A stretch of 64,000 nucleotides of DNA, from the NCBI GenBank assembly GCA_035296325.1, contig DATHBD010000026.1, positions 28,457 to 92,456 of the forward strand. The letters are read 5' to 3'. The position numbers were made by a program, and so were the translations under genes. The DNA comes from DATHBD01 sp035296325 (GTDB lineage Bacteria; Actinomycetota; Actinomycetes; Mycobacteriales; Micromonosporaceae). Shown here piece by piece: positions 7,747-16,387 of this stretch. Position 1 is the stretch's first letter; every line of letters begins with the position of its first letter. The notes below the pieces were generated by a model, which was not told the DNA's origin, ran no database searches, and saw nothing but the letters and a program-made list of their open reading frames with translations.

Positions 7747-8636
7747 CGGGCGACGAGGGTGAGCATGGAGGCCTCCGGAGGACAGGCGAAGCGGACCGGT
7801 GCGGTGGGATGCGTCCCCAGGCCGGCCGACACATGCAGGTACGCCGGGGAGCCGGGCCAACGGTGCAGCCCTTTGGCCATGGTGCGGCTCAGTCCACAGT
7901 TGGTGGTGAGCGCACCGTACAGCGGCACGCACACCTGCCCGCCGTGGGTGTGGCCGGCCAGGAGCAGATCGAACCCGTCGCCGGCCATCGCGTCAAGCAC
8001 CCGTGGCTCCGGCGAGTGCGTCACGCCCAGGCGCAGGTCAACGCCCGGGTCGGCGGGCCCCGCGACGGAGGCGTAGTCGTCCCGCGCGACGTGCGGATCG
8101 TCCACGCCGACCAGCTCGACCACCCGGCCGCCGGCCTTGACCACGGTCCGGCGGTTGTTCAGGTCGGCCCAGCCGGCGCCGACGAGCACGTCGCGCAGTT
8201 CCTCAGTGGGCAGCGGGGCGCCCTGGATGTATGGGCGGTCGGGGGTGAAGTACCCGAACGGGTTCTTCAGCACCGGGCCGTGGTAGTCGTTGGAGCCGAA
8301 GACGAACGCGCCGGGGCGTTCCAGCAGTGGCGCGAGCGCCCGCACCACGCCGGGAACCGCATCGGTGTGCGCGAGATTGTCGCCCGTCACGATGACCAGG
8401 TCCGGGTCGGTGCCGGCCAGCTCGGACACCCAGCGCTGCTTGCGGTGCTGGCCCGGCGTCATGTGCAGGTCGGACAGGTGCAGCACCCGCAGCGGCTCGG
8501 CGTCCGGCGCGAGCACCGGCACGTCGACCCGGCGCAGCGTGAAGAGGTTGCGCTCGACCAGCGAGGCGTACGCCAGGGTGCCGAGCCCGAAAGCGGCGGT
8601 GCCGGCGGTCAATCGGAGCAGGGAGCGGGTACGCAT
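7743..8636 (-). CDS. Calcineurin-like metallophosphoesterase (Rv3683-like)
   Basis: The 297-residue protein has an N-terminal hydrophobic segment (residues 6-27) and a complete phosphoesterase metal site: LSDLHM (DxH), VTGDN, GSNDYH (in place of GNHE), THSPEP and GHTHGGQ. It belongs to the YaeI/UDP-2,3-diacylglucosamine-hydrolase-like group of membrane-associated phosphodiesterases; the substrate is unknown. In M. tuberculosis the equivalent Rv3683 lies directly beside ponA2. Here ponA2 starts about 3.6 kb away, with YqeY and a small gene between. It is the first gene of a two-gene unit with the alpha/beta hydrolase. Confidence 0.9.
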   Translation of the reverse strand: MRTRSLLRLTAGTAAFGLGTLAYASLVERNLFTLRRVDVPVLAPDAEPLRVLHLSDLHMTPGQHRKQRWVSELAGTDPDLVIVTGDNLAHTDAVPGVVRALAPLLERPGAFVFGSNDYHGPVLKNPFGYFTPDRPYIQGAPLPTEELRDVLVGAGWADLNNRRTVVKAGGRVVELVGVDDPHVARDDYASVAGPADPGVDLRLGVTHSPEPRVLDAMAGDGFDLLLAGHTHGGQVCVPLYGALTTNCGLSRTMAKGLHRWPGSPAYLHVSAGLGTHPTAPVRFACPPEASMLTLVAR

Positions 8637-8749
8637 ATGCCAAGATTACCGGCGCGGCGCCGCGACCGGTGTGCGATGGTGCCAGGCTGCGCGCGTGGGG
8701 CCGGGAAACCGTCCGCGTCGATCGGGTCCGTGGTGGTAGCTTGCCCGGC

Positions 8750-9220
8750 ATGACGACGCCCACGACGCCTCAGACGCTCAAGGCGCGGATCGAAGCCGAC
8801 CTGCGCGCGGCCATGAAATCACGCGACGAGCTGGTCACTTCGACGCTGCGGATGGCGATCACCGCCGTGCGTAACGCCGAGGTCGCCGGCGCGCAGGCCC
8901 GGGCGCTCGCCGACGACGAGGTGCTCGCGGTGCTGACCCGGGAGGCGAAGAAGCGCCGGGAGGCGGCCGCCGCGTTCGCCGACGCCGGCCGGGCCGAGCA
9001 GGCCGCGAAGGAGCGCGCCGAGGAGGAGGTCCTGGAGCGGTACCTGCCGAGCCAGCTCTCCGACGATGAGCTGCGCGCGATCGTGGCGGATGTGATGGCG
9101 GCCGGTGGCTTCTCCGGCATGCCGAGCATGGGCGCGGCGATGAAGGCGGCCCAGGTGATCGTGGCGGGCCGGGCCGAGGGCGGTCGGGTCGCCGCAGAGG
9201 TACGCCGTCAGTTGAGCTGA
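8750..9220 (+). CDS. YqeY/GatB-related protein
   Basis: The 156-residue protein starts at ATG 8750. It shows the YqeY family pattern: LKARIEADLRAAMKSRDELV, STLRMAITAVRNAEVA, LTREAKKRREAAAAF, LERYLPSQLSDDELRAIV and PSMGAAMKAAQVIVAGRAEG. The fold matches the tail domain of the GatB subunit of Glu/Asp-tRNA amidotransferase and is thought to bind tRNA, but its role as a free-standing protein is not established. Length matches the family (about 150). It is divergent from the metallophosphoesterase, with 113 bp between the starts. Confidence 0.92.
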   Translation: MTTPTTPQTLKARIEADLRAAMKSRDELVTSTLRMAITAVRNAEVAGAQARALADDEVLAVLTREAKKRREAAAAFADAGRAEQAAKERAEEEVLERYLPSQLSDDELRAIVADVMAAGGFSGMPSMGAAMKAAQVIVAGRAEGGRVAAEVRRQLS

Positions 9221-9246
9221 GGGGTCGTCAGCGCGCGTCCCACGAG

Positions 9247-9460
9247 TCACGCCGGACACAGGGCGCGGAATGCCTCGGCCAGGTCGGCTCCTTCCGGCAC
9301 CCCGCTGGCCGCTACCGCGTTGGCGACCTCTTCGGCCCGCCAGAAGTTGGACGGTACGAGACGCCCGGACGTGACGGCCTGCAGCGCGACGCCGGCTGCC
9401 TCGTCCGCGGTCTGTGCGCAACTGCACCAGCGCATCGCCGAACCGACTGCTCATGTCCAT
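9247..9460 (-). pseudogene. Frameshifted small gene fragment
   Basis: One minus-strand frame begins at ATG 9460 with MDMSSRFGDALVQLRT. The sensible continuation, QTADEAAGVALQAVTSGRLV then NFWRAEEVANAVAASGVP to a stop at 9247, lies in a second frame that is entered near 9415. Joined by one frameshift, the two make a helical segment of about 70 residues that looks like the tail of a longer regulator-type protein. I infer a broken gene; the function is not recognisable. This fragment fills most of the 350-bp gap between neighbouring genes. Confidence 0.35.
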
Positions 9461-9569
9461 CGTCCGCTGTCCGCAGCCAGGTGCGGACAGCTTTGAGGTA
9501 CCCGTACCTCAGCGTTAACCCTGAGGCTACAAGGGAGCGTGGCGGCTGGATGTCCACAAGGCCCGAGCG

Positions 9570-9806
9570 GTGAGTACGCACATGCCGGCGGGGCCGTCAT
9601 GGCTGTGCAACGGGTGCGGCGCTCCGTGGCCCTGCCTCACCAAACAGCGCCAGCTACTGGCGGAGTTCACCGACGCGCCCACCTCCCTGACGCTCTACAT
9701 GGCGGGACGGCTCAGCGACGCCGCCGGTGACCGGCGCGACCTGCCGGCCGAAGAACTCTACGATCGGTTCCTCGGATGGGCACGTGGTCCCGGCCGGCCG
9801 GGCTAG
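9570..9806 (+). CDS. Small Cys-containing protein
   Basis: The 78-residue protein starts at GTG 9570 (ATG 9582 is possible). The N-terminal part WLCNGCGAPWPCLTKQRQLL has a CxxC pair and a third Cys, suggestive of a zinc or metal knuckle. The rest is a short helical domain (SLTLYMAGRLSDAAG, ELYDRFLGWARG). Similar short proteins occur across Micromonosporaceae, and their function is not known to me. Its TAG stop and the TAG stop of ponA2 on the other strand share the palindrome CTAG at 9803-9806, so the two genes interlock at their ends. Confidence 0.6.
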   Translation: MSTHMPAGPSWLCNGCGAPWPCLTKQRQLLAEFTDAPTSLTLYMAGRLSDAAGDRRDLPAEELYDRFLGWARGPGRPG

Positions 9807-12283
9807 AACAGGTCGCTGGGGCAGAGGAAACACTCTGCGGGCGCCCGGCCAGGGCCGCGTGGGTTGGGCCGGCCCGGATCGGCCGGCGGCGGCGCGCCGC
9901 CACCCGCGCTGATCTTGATCGTCACGGAGGAGCCCTTGGGTGCCTTGTTCGACGGCACGGTACTGGCCACCGAGCCGGCCGGGCAGTCCGACTCGATCGG
10001 TTCGTTGTCGACCCTGGGGGCGAAGCCGGCCCCTCGGAGCGCGCCGGTTGCCGCTCCGACATCGCCGCAGCGCAGGCCGTCCGGGATCCTGACCTGGTTG
10101 CCCCGGATGAGTGCCTCGCTCGGGGCGGCGAAGTTGTCCGCCGGGCGGCCGTTCATGCCGTCGCGCAGGGTGTATGCCACGGCGTTGTTCACCGGAGGGT
10201 GCTCCATCTTCCGGCCATGCTTGGGATAGTCCGGGTCGGTGAGGAAGCCGGCGACCGAGAGGCGCTTCGTTGTCGCGACGAAGGTGGCGCTCCGGTCGTC
10301 GTCGGTCGTGCCGGTCTTGCCGGCCGTCGGCCGACCTACGATGCCGCGCACGGTACCGGCCGTTGCGCCGGTGCACTGGGAGGTCGCCGACCTGTCCCCG
10401 ACCGGGCAGCGGGCGGCATCCATCGCGGCGCGGGCCACGTCCGGGCTGATCGACCCGTCCTTGCAGACGGGTTCGGCTCCGGGGACCTTGTTGTCCTGCC
10501 GATCCCGGACCTCCACCACCGGCGTCGGTTCGCAGAGCCTGCCGTCGGCGGCGAGGGTCGCGTAGGCGTTGGCGAGATCCAGCGGGACCGAGGCGTACGT
10601 GCCCAGGGTGAAGGCTCCCTGGGTGGCCGCCCGCTTCGGGTCGTTCGCGTTCTCCGCTTCCGTCGGCGACCGGAACTTGATGCCGGCGCGTCTGGCGGCG
10701 TCGATGACGCGGTCCGCACCGACCTGCTCGGTGAGGGGGACAAAGTACGTGTTCACTGATCTGCCGAACGCGCTCCACATGTCGTGGACGCCGCTCATGC
10801 CGTCCACGGCGTTGCTGGGGCACCAGAACCTGGTGCCGGGGCACGCCGACGGAGCGCCCAACTTGTCGGCGTACTTCGTCTTCGCGCGCTTCTGGGCATC
10901 GATTGTGTAGTCGAGCGGGATGCCCTTCTCCAGCGCCGCCACGGCCGCGAAGATCTTGAAGTTGGAGCCGGACTGGAATCCGGTATTCTCCGGGCTCCCG
11001 GTCACGAACGGGACCGTGGTGCTGGGGTAGTTGCCCTTCAGCCCGCGGGCGCGCTTCTCAGGGTCGCTGTGGGCGCCGTTCTGAGTCTGGTCGTTGCTGA
11101 AGCGGCGGTTGGTGGCGATCGCCTGGACCCGCCCCGTTCCCGGCTCGACCGCCGCCAGCATCATCGCCAGCGGGCTGCCCATGGCGACCTGGAGATTCTT
11201 GCCGACGGCGCCGGACTGGTGCTGTGCCTCGCGGAACGCCGCCGCCTGGGTGCCGACGTCGAGCGACGTGATGATCTTGTATCCGCCGGACCGCAGGGCC
11301 TGCTCCCGCAGGTACGGGTGCTCGCCGAACGCCGCCTGGTCGAGCCACCAGCGCACCAGGAAGTCGCAGAAGAAGCCGGCGCCCAACTCGGGGCGGAACG
11401 TCTCGGTACAGTCCCGGGGGGCGCGCTGGTTGTAGATCTCGATCTTCTCCTGCTCGGCCTGTGCCTTCTGCTCCTCGGTGATCTTGCCCATCTCGACCAT
11501 CTGCTCGAGCACGTAGGTCCGCCGCTCCATCGCCAGCGGGCGGCCCTTTTCGGTGGTGGGGTCGAGCGTGGAGGGCGCCTTGGGCAGCCCGGCCAGCAAC
11601 GCCGCCTCGCCGAGGGTGAGGTCCTTGGGGTGCTTGTTGAAGTACACGCTCGCGGCGGCGTAGACGCCGTACGAGCTGTGCCCGAACGGGGCGATGTTGA
11701 GGTAGCGCTCCAGAATCTGCTCTTTGTTGAGCTTCTTCTCAAGGGCGATCGCGTACTTCATCTCGCGCAGCTTGCGGGTCGGCGTCTGCTCGGTGGCGGC
11801 GACGACCTCAGCCGGGGTGGCGGCCGAGTAGGAGATGGCCTGCCGCACGTACTGCATGGTGAGCGTCGACCCACCCTGGGACACCTTGTTCTTCGTCTGG
11901 TTGGCCACGAACGCACGGGCGACACCCTTGCCGTCGACGCCGTTGTGCTTGTAGAACCGGACGTCCTCGGCAGCCACCATCGCCTGCTGCATGACCTCGG
12001 CGACCTGGTCGAGCCGGACATCCATCCGGTACTCGTCGTAGAGCTGCGTCAGCAGGGTCACCCCATCGGACGCGTACATGTAGCTCATCTGCGGGGACGG
12101 CCGCTCGATGATGTCCGACGGGAGCTTGTCGAAGGCGTCGGCGCTGCCCTTGGCGGCGAGGCCGGACATCGCCACCGCCGGGAATGCCGCGGCGGCCACG
12201 ACGAGGCCGGCCAGCAGGCCGCACAGGACGAGCGACACGATGTTGGACAGCAGGCTGCGGTCCCGCTTGCGCACTGAGGTCAC
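9803..12283 (-). CDS. ponA2: Class A penicillin-binding protein with PASTA domain (PonA2 type)
   Basis: The 826-residue protein starts at GTG 12283, chosen because the N-terminus is then a short basic tail plus a membrane anchor (SNIVSLVLCGLLAGLVVAAA). The GT51 transglycosylase domain (about residues 65-250) contains AAEDVRFYKHNGVD with the catalytic Glu, GGSTLTMQYVRQ and LEKKLNKEQILERYLN. The transpeptidase domain shows SNFK (SxxK), SVN (SxN) and KTGTT (KTG). A C-terminal PASTA domain (CGDVGAATGALRGAGF) probably binds muropeptide or lipid II, and a Pro/Gly-rich tail follows. It polymerises and cross-links peptidoglycan at the outer membrane face. The PASTA domain and the neighbouring whiB4 and ATPase pair match M. 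tuberculosis ponA2 (Rv3682). Confidence 0.95.
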   Translation of the reverse strand: MTSVRKRDRSLLSNIVSLVLCGLLAGLVVAAAAFPAVAMSGLAAKGSADAFDKLPSDIIERPSPQMSYMYASDGVTLLTQLYDEYRMDVRLDQVAEVMQQAMVAAEDVRFYKHNGVDGKGVARAFVANQTKNKVSQGGSTLTMQYVRQAISYSAATPAEVVAATEQTPTRKLREMKYAIALEKKLNKEQILERYLNIAPFGHSSYGVYAAASVYFNKHPKDLTLGEAALLAGLPKAPSTLDPTTEKGRPLAMERRTYVLEQMVEMGKITEEQKAQAEQEKIEIYNQRAPRDCTETFRPELGAGFFCDFLVRWWLDQAAFGEHPYLREQALRSGGYKIITSLDVGTQAAAFREAQHQSGAVGKNLQVAMGSPLAMMLAAVEPGTGRVQAIATNRRFSNDQTQNGAHSDPEKRARGLKGNYPSTTVPFVTGSPENTGFQSGSNFKIFAAVAALEKGIPLDYTIDAQKRAKTKYADKLGAPSACPGTRFWCPSNAVDGMSGVHDMWSAFGRSVNTYFVPLTEQVGADRVIDAARRAGIKFRSPTEAENANDPKRAATQGAFTLGTYASVPLDLANAYATLAADGRLCEPTPVVEVRDRQDNKVPGAEPVCKDGSISPDVARAAMDAARCPVGDRSATSQCTGATAGTVRGIVGRPTAGKTGTTDDDRSATFVATTKRLSVAGFLTDPDYPKHGRKMEHPPVNNAVAYTLRDGMNGRPADNFAAPSEALIRGNQVRIPDGLRCGDVGAATGALRGAGFAPRVDNEPIESDCPAGSVASTVPSNKAPKGSSVTIKISAGGGAPPPADPGRPNPRGPGRAPAECFLCPSDLF

Positions 12284-12465
12284 GCGCAAAAGGGTACGCG
12301 ACCGCGTCGCAGGCCGCGTCCTCGCGCATGCCCGCCTCGTTGTCCAAGACGCGTCACCGGTGGGTGATTTGGTCGTCCCCCGCCTGCCGATTCTCCTCCC
12401 GAGCAAGGCGGTCGTGCCGGCATTTCAGGCAGATCGCTCCCCGACCGTCGACGATCGCCGCCGAA

Positions 12466-12483
12466 ATCAGCCCATTGGCTGAT
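12466..12483. promoter_or_regulatory. Hairpin/dyad in the ponA2-whiB4 divergent intergenic region
   Basis: ATCAGCC-CATT-GGCTGAT is a perfect 7-bp dyad, 183 bases upstream of the ponA2 start and about 230 upstream of whiB4. The 428-bp region 12284-12711 has no other gene. The dyad could be an operator serving both divergent genes; autoregulation by WhiB4 is a possibility, but no WhiB consensus is claimed. Confidence 0.3.
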
Positions 12484-12711
12484 CGCGATCAAGCGGTTAA
12501 CCTGGCACAACAGCGTTGCGTAATCGTATGACTACAGAGCATGATGGTTCAGCAAGCAACTTGCGGGGTGTCCGCGTCAGGCAGCCGCGTCGCCAAACAG
12601 CGGCGTTGTGATCACCGTCCAATTCCCGAGTGGGGACCCGGTTTGGGCGGTTGGTTGTCGGGCCTGCGGGCGCGGACCGGCCAGGGGGAGATCAAAGGGG
12701 GGCGTGGAAAT

Positions 12712-13029
12712 ATGAGTATGGTCGTTGACTGGCCGAGTATGGCGGCATGTCGTAACGGAGACCCGGACGCGTTGTTCGTGCAGGGGGCCGAGCAGAACGT
12801 GGCAAAGCGGATCTGCCGCGGCTGCCCGGTGCGGTACGAGTGCCTGGCCGATGCGCTCGACAACCGCATCGAGTTCGGCGTGTGGGGTGGCATGACCGAA
12901 CGGGAACGGCGGGCTCTGCTGCGCCGGCATCCACAGGTGCCCAGCTGGCGCAAGACGTTCGAGGCGGCGTTGAGCCAGAACCGGGACGTCACCGACGCCG
13001 AGCAGAAGGAGCTGGTGCCTACCGGGTGA
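12712..13029 (+). CDS. whiB4: WhiB-family iron-sulfur regulator (WhiB4-like)
   Basis: The 105-residue protein starts at ATG 12712. It has the four Cys that hold a redox-sensitive [4Fe-4S] cluster (C13, C35, C38, C44 in MAACRNG and ICRGCPVRYECL), followed by the GVWGG turn and a basic tail (TERERRALLRRHP). WhiB proteins sense oxygen, NO and redox state through the cluster and act with the primary sigma factor or on DNA. The gene lies between ponA2 (divergent) and a Get3/ArsA-like ATPase (tail-to-tail, 11 bp), the position of whiB4 (Rv3681c) in mycobacteria. I call it WhiB4 by synteny. The frame is open upstream to 12541, but this Met fits the family length. Confidence 0.9.
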   Translation: MSMVVDWPSMAACRNGDPDALFVQGAEQNVAKRICRGCPVRYECLADALDNRIEFGVWGGMTERERRALLRRHPQVPSWRKTFEAALSQNRDVTDAEQKELVPTG

Positions 13030-13040
13030 GCCGAATCAGG

Positions 13041-14201
13041 TCACCCGGTGGCGCCGAGCGCGCTTCCGATAACCCGCAGCCCGTCGACGTCATGGACGTC
13101 GGCGGGCTGTGCGGCTACCGCGATCACCGGTACGCCTGGGCAGGCCTGCTCGAACCGCTGGGCCACCCCGGTCTGCCGGGCGCGCTGATCCATCAGGTCG
13201 GCGTGTACCCGCAGCACCTCCGCGGTGGTCTTCGCGTCACCGACGTCGTCGAGCGCGACGGCCGCGGCCCGTGCCGCCGCCGCCGTGATCGCCGGAGCGC
13301 CCACCTCGGTCACCCGATTGAGGACGAGCCCGGCCAGGGGCATCCGCTCCGCCGCCAACCTGCCGGCGAAGTAGGTCGCCTCCCGGATCGCGTCGGGTTC
13401 GGGGGCGGCGACCACGAGGAACGCGGTCTCCCGGGCCTGCAGGATGCGGTACGTCTGGTCGGCGCGCTCCCGGAACCCACCGAACATCGAGTCGAGCGCG
13501 CCCACGAAACCGGACAGGTCAGTGAGCAACTGGGTGCCCAGGATCTTGGTGACCGTGCGGCTGAACACTCCGAACGAGGCAGAGACCAGGCTGAACACGC
13601 TTCGGCCACCGGCCCGGGCCGGGGCGAGCAGGAGTCGCAGCATCTTGCCGTCGAGGAACCGCGACAGCCGGGCCGGCGCGTCCAGGAAGTCCAGCGCCGA
13701 GCGCGACGGCGGGGTGTCCACCACGATCAGGTCCCACGCGTCGCGGGCGCGGAGCTGCCCCAGCTTCTCCATCGCCATGTACTCCTGCGTGCCGGAGAAC
13801 GTGGAGCTCATCGCCTGGTAGAACGGGTTCGCGAAGATCTCTTCGGCCTTCGCGGGGTCGGTGTGGGTCAGCACCACCTCATCGAAGGTGCGCTTCATGT
13901 CGAGCATCATCGCGTGCAGCTCGCCCTGGTCGGTCTGCACGCCCTTGACCGGCTTCGGGGTGTTGTCCAGCTCGGTCAGCCCGAGCGACTGCGCCAGGCG
14001 GCGGGCCGGGTCGATGGTCAGCACGACCGTGCGGCGGCCGTGTCGCTCAGCGGCCCGCAGCGCCAGGGCCGCGGCGGTGGTGGTCTTGCCGACGCCACCC
14101 GCCCCGCAGCAGACCACGATGCGGATCCCGGGGTCACTCAGGATCGCGTCGATGTCGAGCGCCGGGCTGGTCAGAAACGAGCCGGCGGAGTCTGACTGCA
14201 C
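13041..14201 (-). CDS. Get3/ArsA-like ATPase, second subunit (Rv3680-like)
   Basis: The 386-residue protein starts near GTG 14201; codons upstream are low-complexity GC sequence. The P-loop is CCGAGGVGKTTTAAALA, which lacks the first signature Lys of the deviant Walker A motif, and the switch region is VVDTPPSRSALDFLDAP. A central helical insert (PFYQAMSSTFSGTQEYMAME, FLDGKMLRLLLAP) resembles the client-binding part of Get3. In M. tuberculosis Rv3679 and Rv3680 form a nucleotide-bound complex that is more Get3-like than arsenite-pump-like, with no settled function. The partner lies 286 bp upstream on the same strand. Location should be cytoplasmic or membrane-peripheral. Confidence 0.88.
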   Translation of the reverse strand: MQSDSAGSFLTSPALDIDAILSDPGIRIVVCCGAGGVGKTTTAAALALRAAERHGRRTVVLTIDPARRLAQSLGLTELDNTPKPVKGVQTDQGELHAMMLDMKRTFDEVVLTHTDPAKAEEIFANPFYQAMSSTFSGTQEYMAMEKLGQLRARDAWDLIVVDTPPSRSALDFLDAPARLSRFLDGKMLRLLLAPARAGGRSVFSLVSASFGVFSRTVTKILGTQLLTDLSGFVGALDSMFGGFRERADQTYRILQARETAFLVVAAPEPDAIREATYFAGRLAAERMPLAGLVLNRVTEVGAPAITAAAARAAAVALDDVGDAKTTAEVLRVHADLMDQRARQTGVAQRFEQACPGVPVIAVAAQPADVHDVDGLRVIGSALGATG

Positions 14202-14353
14202 GCCTGCGAGCGTATCCGGCACAGCGGCGCCGGCGCAGAGATCGCACGGCCGGGGCGGTGTGACGTGCCCCGCCCGACCCCTTGCCCGCCCGGCCCGGGC
14301 CTCGCCCGCCGCGGCCGGGCCCTCGCCCGCCGCGGGCCCGAGCCCAGCCCGCT

Positions 14354-14420
14354 GATCTTGCAGTTCTGCCACGGGCAAACTGGTCATTCGTGGCGAAATT
14401 GCGAGCACGCCTGCAAGATC
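14354..14420. repeat. Intergenic nested-palindrome element (divergent copy)
   Basis: Outer arms GATCTTGCAG (14354-14363) and CTGCAAGATC (14411-14420) are perfect. Inner arms TGCCACG (14367-14373) and CGTGGCG (14389-14395) are nearly so. The layout resembles the elements at 23033-23086 and 56914-56965, sharing the GATCTTG start, but the spacing is looser. It lies between the two ATPase genes. Confidence 0.55.
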
Positions 14421-14430
14421 GCGGAGGGTC

Positions 14431-14470
14431 GGGGCGCGGGGCGCGGGGCGCGGGGCGCGGGGCGCGGGGA
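14431..14470. repeat. 7-bp tandem repeat (GGGGCGC x5)
   Basis: Five perfect GGGGCGC units are followed by GGGGA, 10 bases after the palindromic element and 17 bases before the stop of the upstream ATPase gene. A simple-sequence tract, possibly length-variable. Confidence 0.8.
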
Positions 14471-14486
14471 CGGGGCGGGACCGGGG

Positions 14487-15464
14487 TCAGTCTGCGGTCA
14501 GGAGGCGGGAGGCGAAGTCCTCCAGGCCCTCCCGGGTTACTCCGCCGGGGAGCACCGGCAGCTCGACGACCGGACGACCCACACCGAGCAGTTCCTCGCG
14601 CAGGGTCGCCTCGACCGCCACCCGGGTCTGGTGCGCCTTCCCTTCGGTCACCAGCCCGGCGAGCGTGTCCTTGTCGGTTGGCAGGCCGGCGGCCACCAGC
14701 CCGCGACGCAGCTCCGCCTGGGTGACCCGGGCGTCGGTCAGCACCGGCTCCCGGGTGGCGTTGACCACGATCCGGCCCACCCCGATGCCGAGTCGCTCCA
14801 GCTCGACGATGGCGTCCAGAGTCTCCTGGACCGGCATCTCCTCGAGCAGGGTCACCACGTGCACGCTTGTCATCGGGGACCGCAGGATGGCCATGACGCC
14901 TTCGCTCTGGCTCTTGATCGGACCCACCTTGGCCAGCCGTGCCGTCTCCGCCGTGACGTTGAGGAATCGCCCGATCCGCCCGGTGGGCGGGGCGTCCAGG
15001 ATGACGGCGTCGTACACCCGGCGACCGTTCGCGGTGCGGGTGACCGACTCCTTGACCTTGCCGGTGAGGAGCACGTCGCGCAGGCCAGGCGCGATGGTGG
15101 TGGCGAAGTCGACCGCGCCGACCTTGCGCAGCGCCCGGCCGGCGACGCCGAGCCGGTAGAACATCTCGAGGTACTCCAGCAGCGCCTGCTCCGCGTCGAC
15201 GGCGAGCGCGCGGACCTCCCCGCCGCCCGTGGGGGTGGCGATGCGGCGCTCCTCGTAGGGCAGTGGATCCAGGTCGAAGAGCTGGGCGATGCCCTGCCGG
15301 CCCTCCACCTCGACGAGCAGGGTGCGCTGACCGCCCCGGGCCAGCGCCAGCGCCAGCGCGGCGGCCACCGTGGTCTTGCCGGTGCCGCCCTTGCCGGTGA
15401 TGACATGCAGTCGTCCGGGCCAGCCGTGGCCGACCCGCTCCCGCTCCCGTTCCTGCCGTGTCAC
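14487..15464 (-). CDS. Get3/ArsA-like ATPase, first subunit (Rv3679-like)
   Basis: The 325-residue protein starts at GTG 15464. The P-loop ITGKGGTGKTTVAAALALAL carries the signature Lys of the deviant Walker A motif (KGGTGKTT), and switch II is ILDAPPTGRIGRFLNV. The order of the two ATPases relative to whiB4 is the same as Rv3679-Rv3680-whiB4 in M. tuberculosis. Only this subunit has the signature Lys, so the pair is asymmetric: this subunit could complete the active site of its partner, as in heterodimeric SIMIBI ATPases. That is inference. Likely transcribed together with the downstream ATPase. Confidence 0.9.
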   Translation of the reverse strand: MTRQERERERVGHGWPGRLHVITGKGGTGKTTVAAALALALARGGQRTLLVEVEGRQGIAQLFDLDPLPYEERRIATPTGGGEVRALAVDAEQALLEYLEMFYRLGVAGRALRKVGAVDFATTIAPGLRDVLLTGKVKESVTRTANGRRVYDAVILDAPPTGRIGRFLNVTAETARLAKVGPIKSQSEGVMAILRSPMTSVHVVTLLEEMPVQETLDAIVELERLGIGVGRIVVNATREPVLTDARVTQAELRRGLVAAGLPTDKDTLAGLVTEGKAHQTRVAVEATLREELLGVGRPVVELPVLPGGVTREGLEDFASRLLTAD

Positions 15465-15485
15465 ACCGTCGAGCCTATCGCCCGC

Positions 15486-16259
15486 TCAGGTCCCTCCGCC
15501 GATGTCGCACACCCACCAGCCGTTGTCCTTGATGGTCACGAACGACAGCACCTGCTCGGCGACCCGGTCGTCGGCGGTGGTGAGCTTCACCGTCGTGGTC
15601 AGCGTCACCTTCGTGGGCTCCTCGGAGACGGCCTTCGGCGGCTCCCAGGTGTAGCGCGGTGACCGGTACTTCAGGTCCGACTCCTCGATTTCCTTGAGCC
15701 GCTTGACCAGCGCCGGCCGGTCCCGCGCGGCACGGCACACCACCTTGCCGGCCTCGGTGGCGTCGTTGTCCACGAAGATCGCCTCGAGGAACCGGGTGAC
15801 CGCCTCGGTCGGCGTCTCGGCGCCGGCGCCCTCGCTCGCCCGGAACGTCAGGTACGCGGCGAGCCCGACTCCACCACACAGGACCAGGGACACGGCGAGG
15901 GCGATGATCGCGATCAGCAGGCCGCGGCGCTTCTTCCGTGGCGGCGCGGGCGGCTGCCCGGGGAACGGGTTGGCCTGGTCGCCCGGCGGCTGGGACGGGT
16001 ATCCGGGCGGCGGCTGGGACGGGTATCCGGGCGGGGGCGCGGACGGGTGGCCGGGCGGTGGGGGCGGCTGGTAGCCCGGGCGCGGGTCGGCGGGCGGGCC
16101 CCAGGACTGCGGCTGGTACGGGTATCCCGGCGGGGGCGCCGACGGGTGGCCGGGTGGCGGGGGCGGCTGGCTGTCCGGCGACGCGTCGGCGGGTGGACCC
16201 GAGGGCTGCGCGGACGGGGTGTCGGGCGGCGGGTTGCCGGGTGACGGTGGTTGGCTCAC
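15486..16259 (-). CDS. Proline-rich membrane protein with extracytoplasmic DUF4878-like domain
   Basis: The 257-residue protein starts at GTG 16259, preceded by GAGAGGA. The first about 115 residues are Pro/Gly/Gln-rich and contain repeated PPPPPGHPSAPPPGYP and PSQPPPGYPSQPP blocks. A basic stretch (RKKRR) then leads into one membrane segment (GLLIAIIALAVSLVLCGGVG). The outside part (TPTEAVTRFLEAIFVDNDAT, CRAARDRP, WVCDIGG) resembles the small NTF2-like domains (DUF4878) of actinobacterial membrane proteins. Two Cys are positioned for a disulfide. The stop lies 22 bases from the start of the downstream ATPase gene, so the genes may be co-transcribed. Function unknown. Confidence 0.75.
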   Translation of the reverse strand: MSQPPSPGNPPPDTPSAQPSGPPADASPDSQPPPPPGHPSAPPPGYPYQPQSWGPPADPRPGYQPPPPPGHPSAPPPGYPSQPPPGYPSQPPGDQANPFPGQPPAPPRKKRRGLLIAIIALAVSLVLCGGVGLAAYLTFRASEGAGAETPTEAVTRFLEAIFVDNDATEAGKVVCRAARDRPALVKRLKEIEESDLKYRSPRYTWEPPKAVSEEPTKVTLTTTVKLTTADDRVAEQVLSFVTIKDNGWWVCDIGGGT

Positions 16260-16387
16260 GCCTGGTCCTCTCCACGTCGCGCCTGATCGATGCGCGGGCA
16301 ACAGGGTAGCCGTCCGCGGGGCGCGGTGCTGTCCCTGAACCCCGGCCTGCCGCGCCCGGGCCGGGGGAGTCCGGGTTAGGGTGCGCC

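Noticed and set aside
12541..12711. A 57-residue N-terminal extension of WhiB4
   Set aside because: The frame is open but the residues are unlike any WhiB, and ATG 12712 gives the normal family length.
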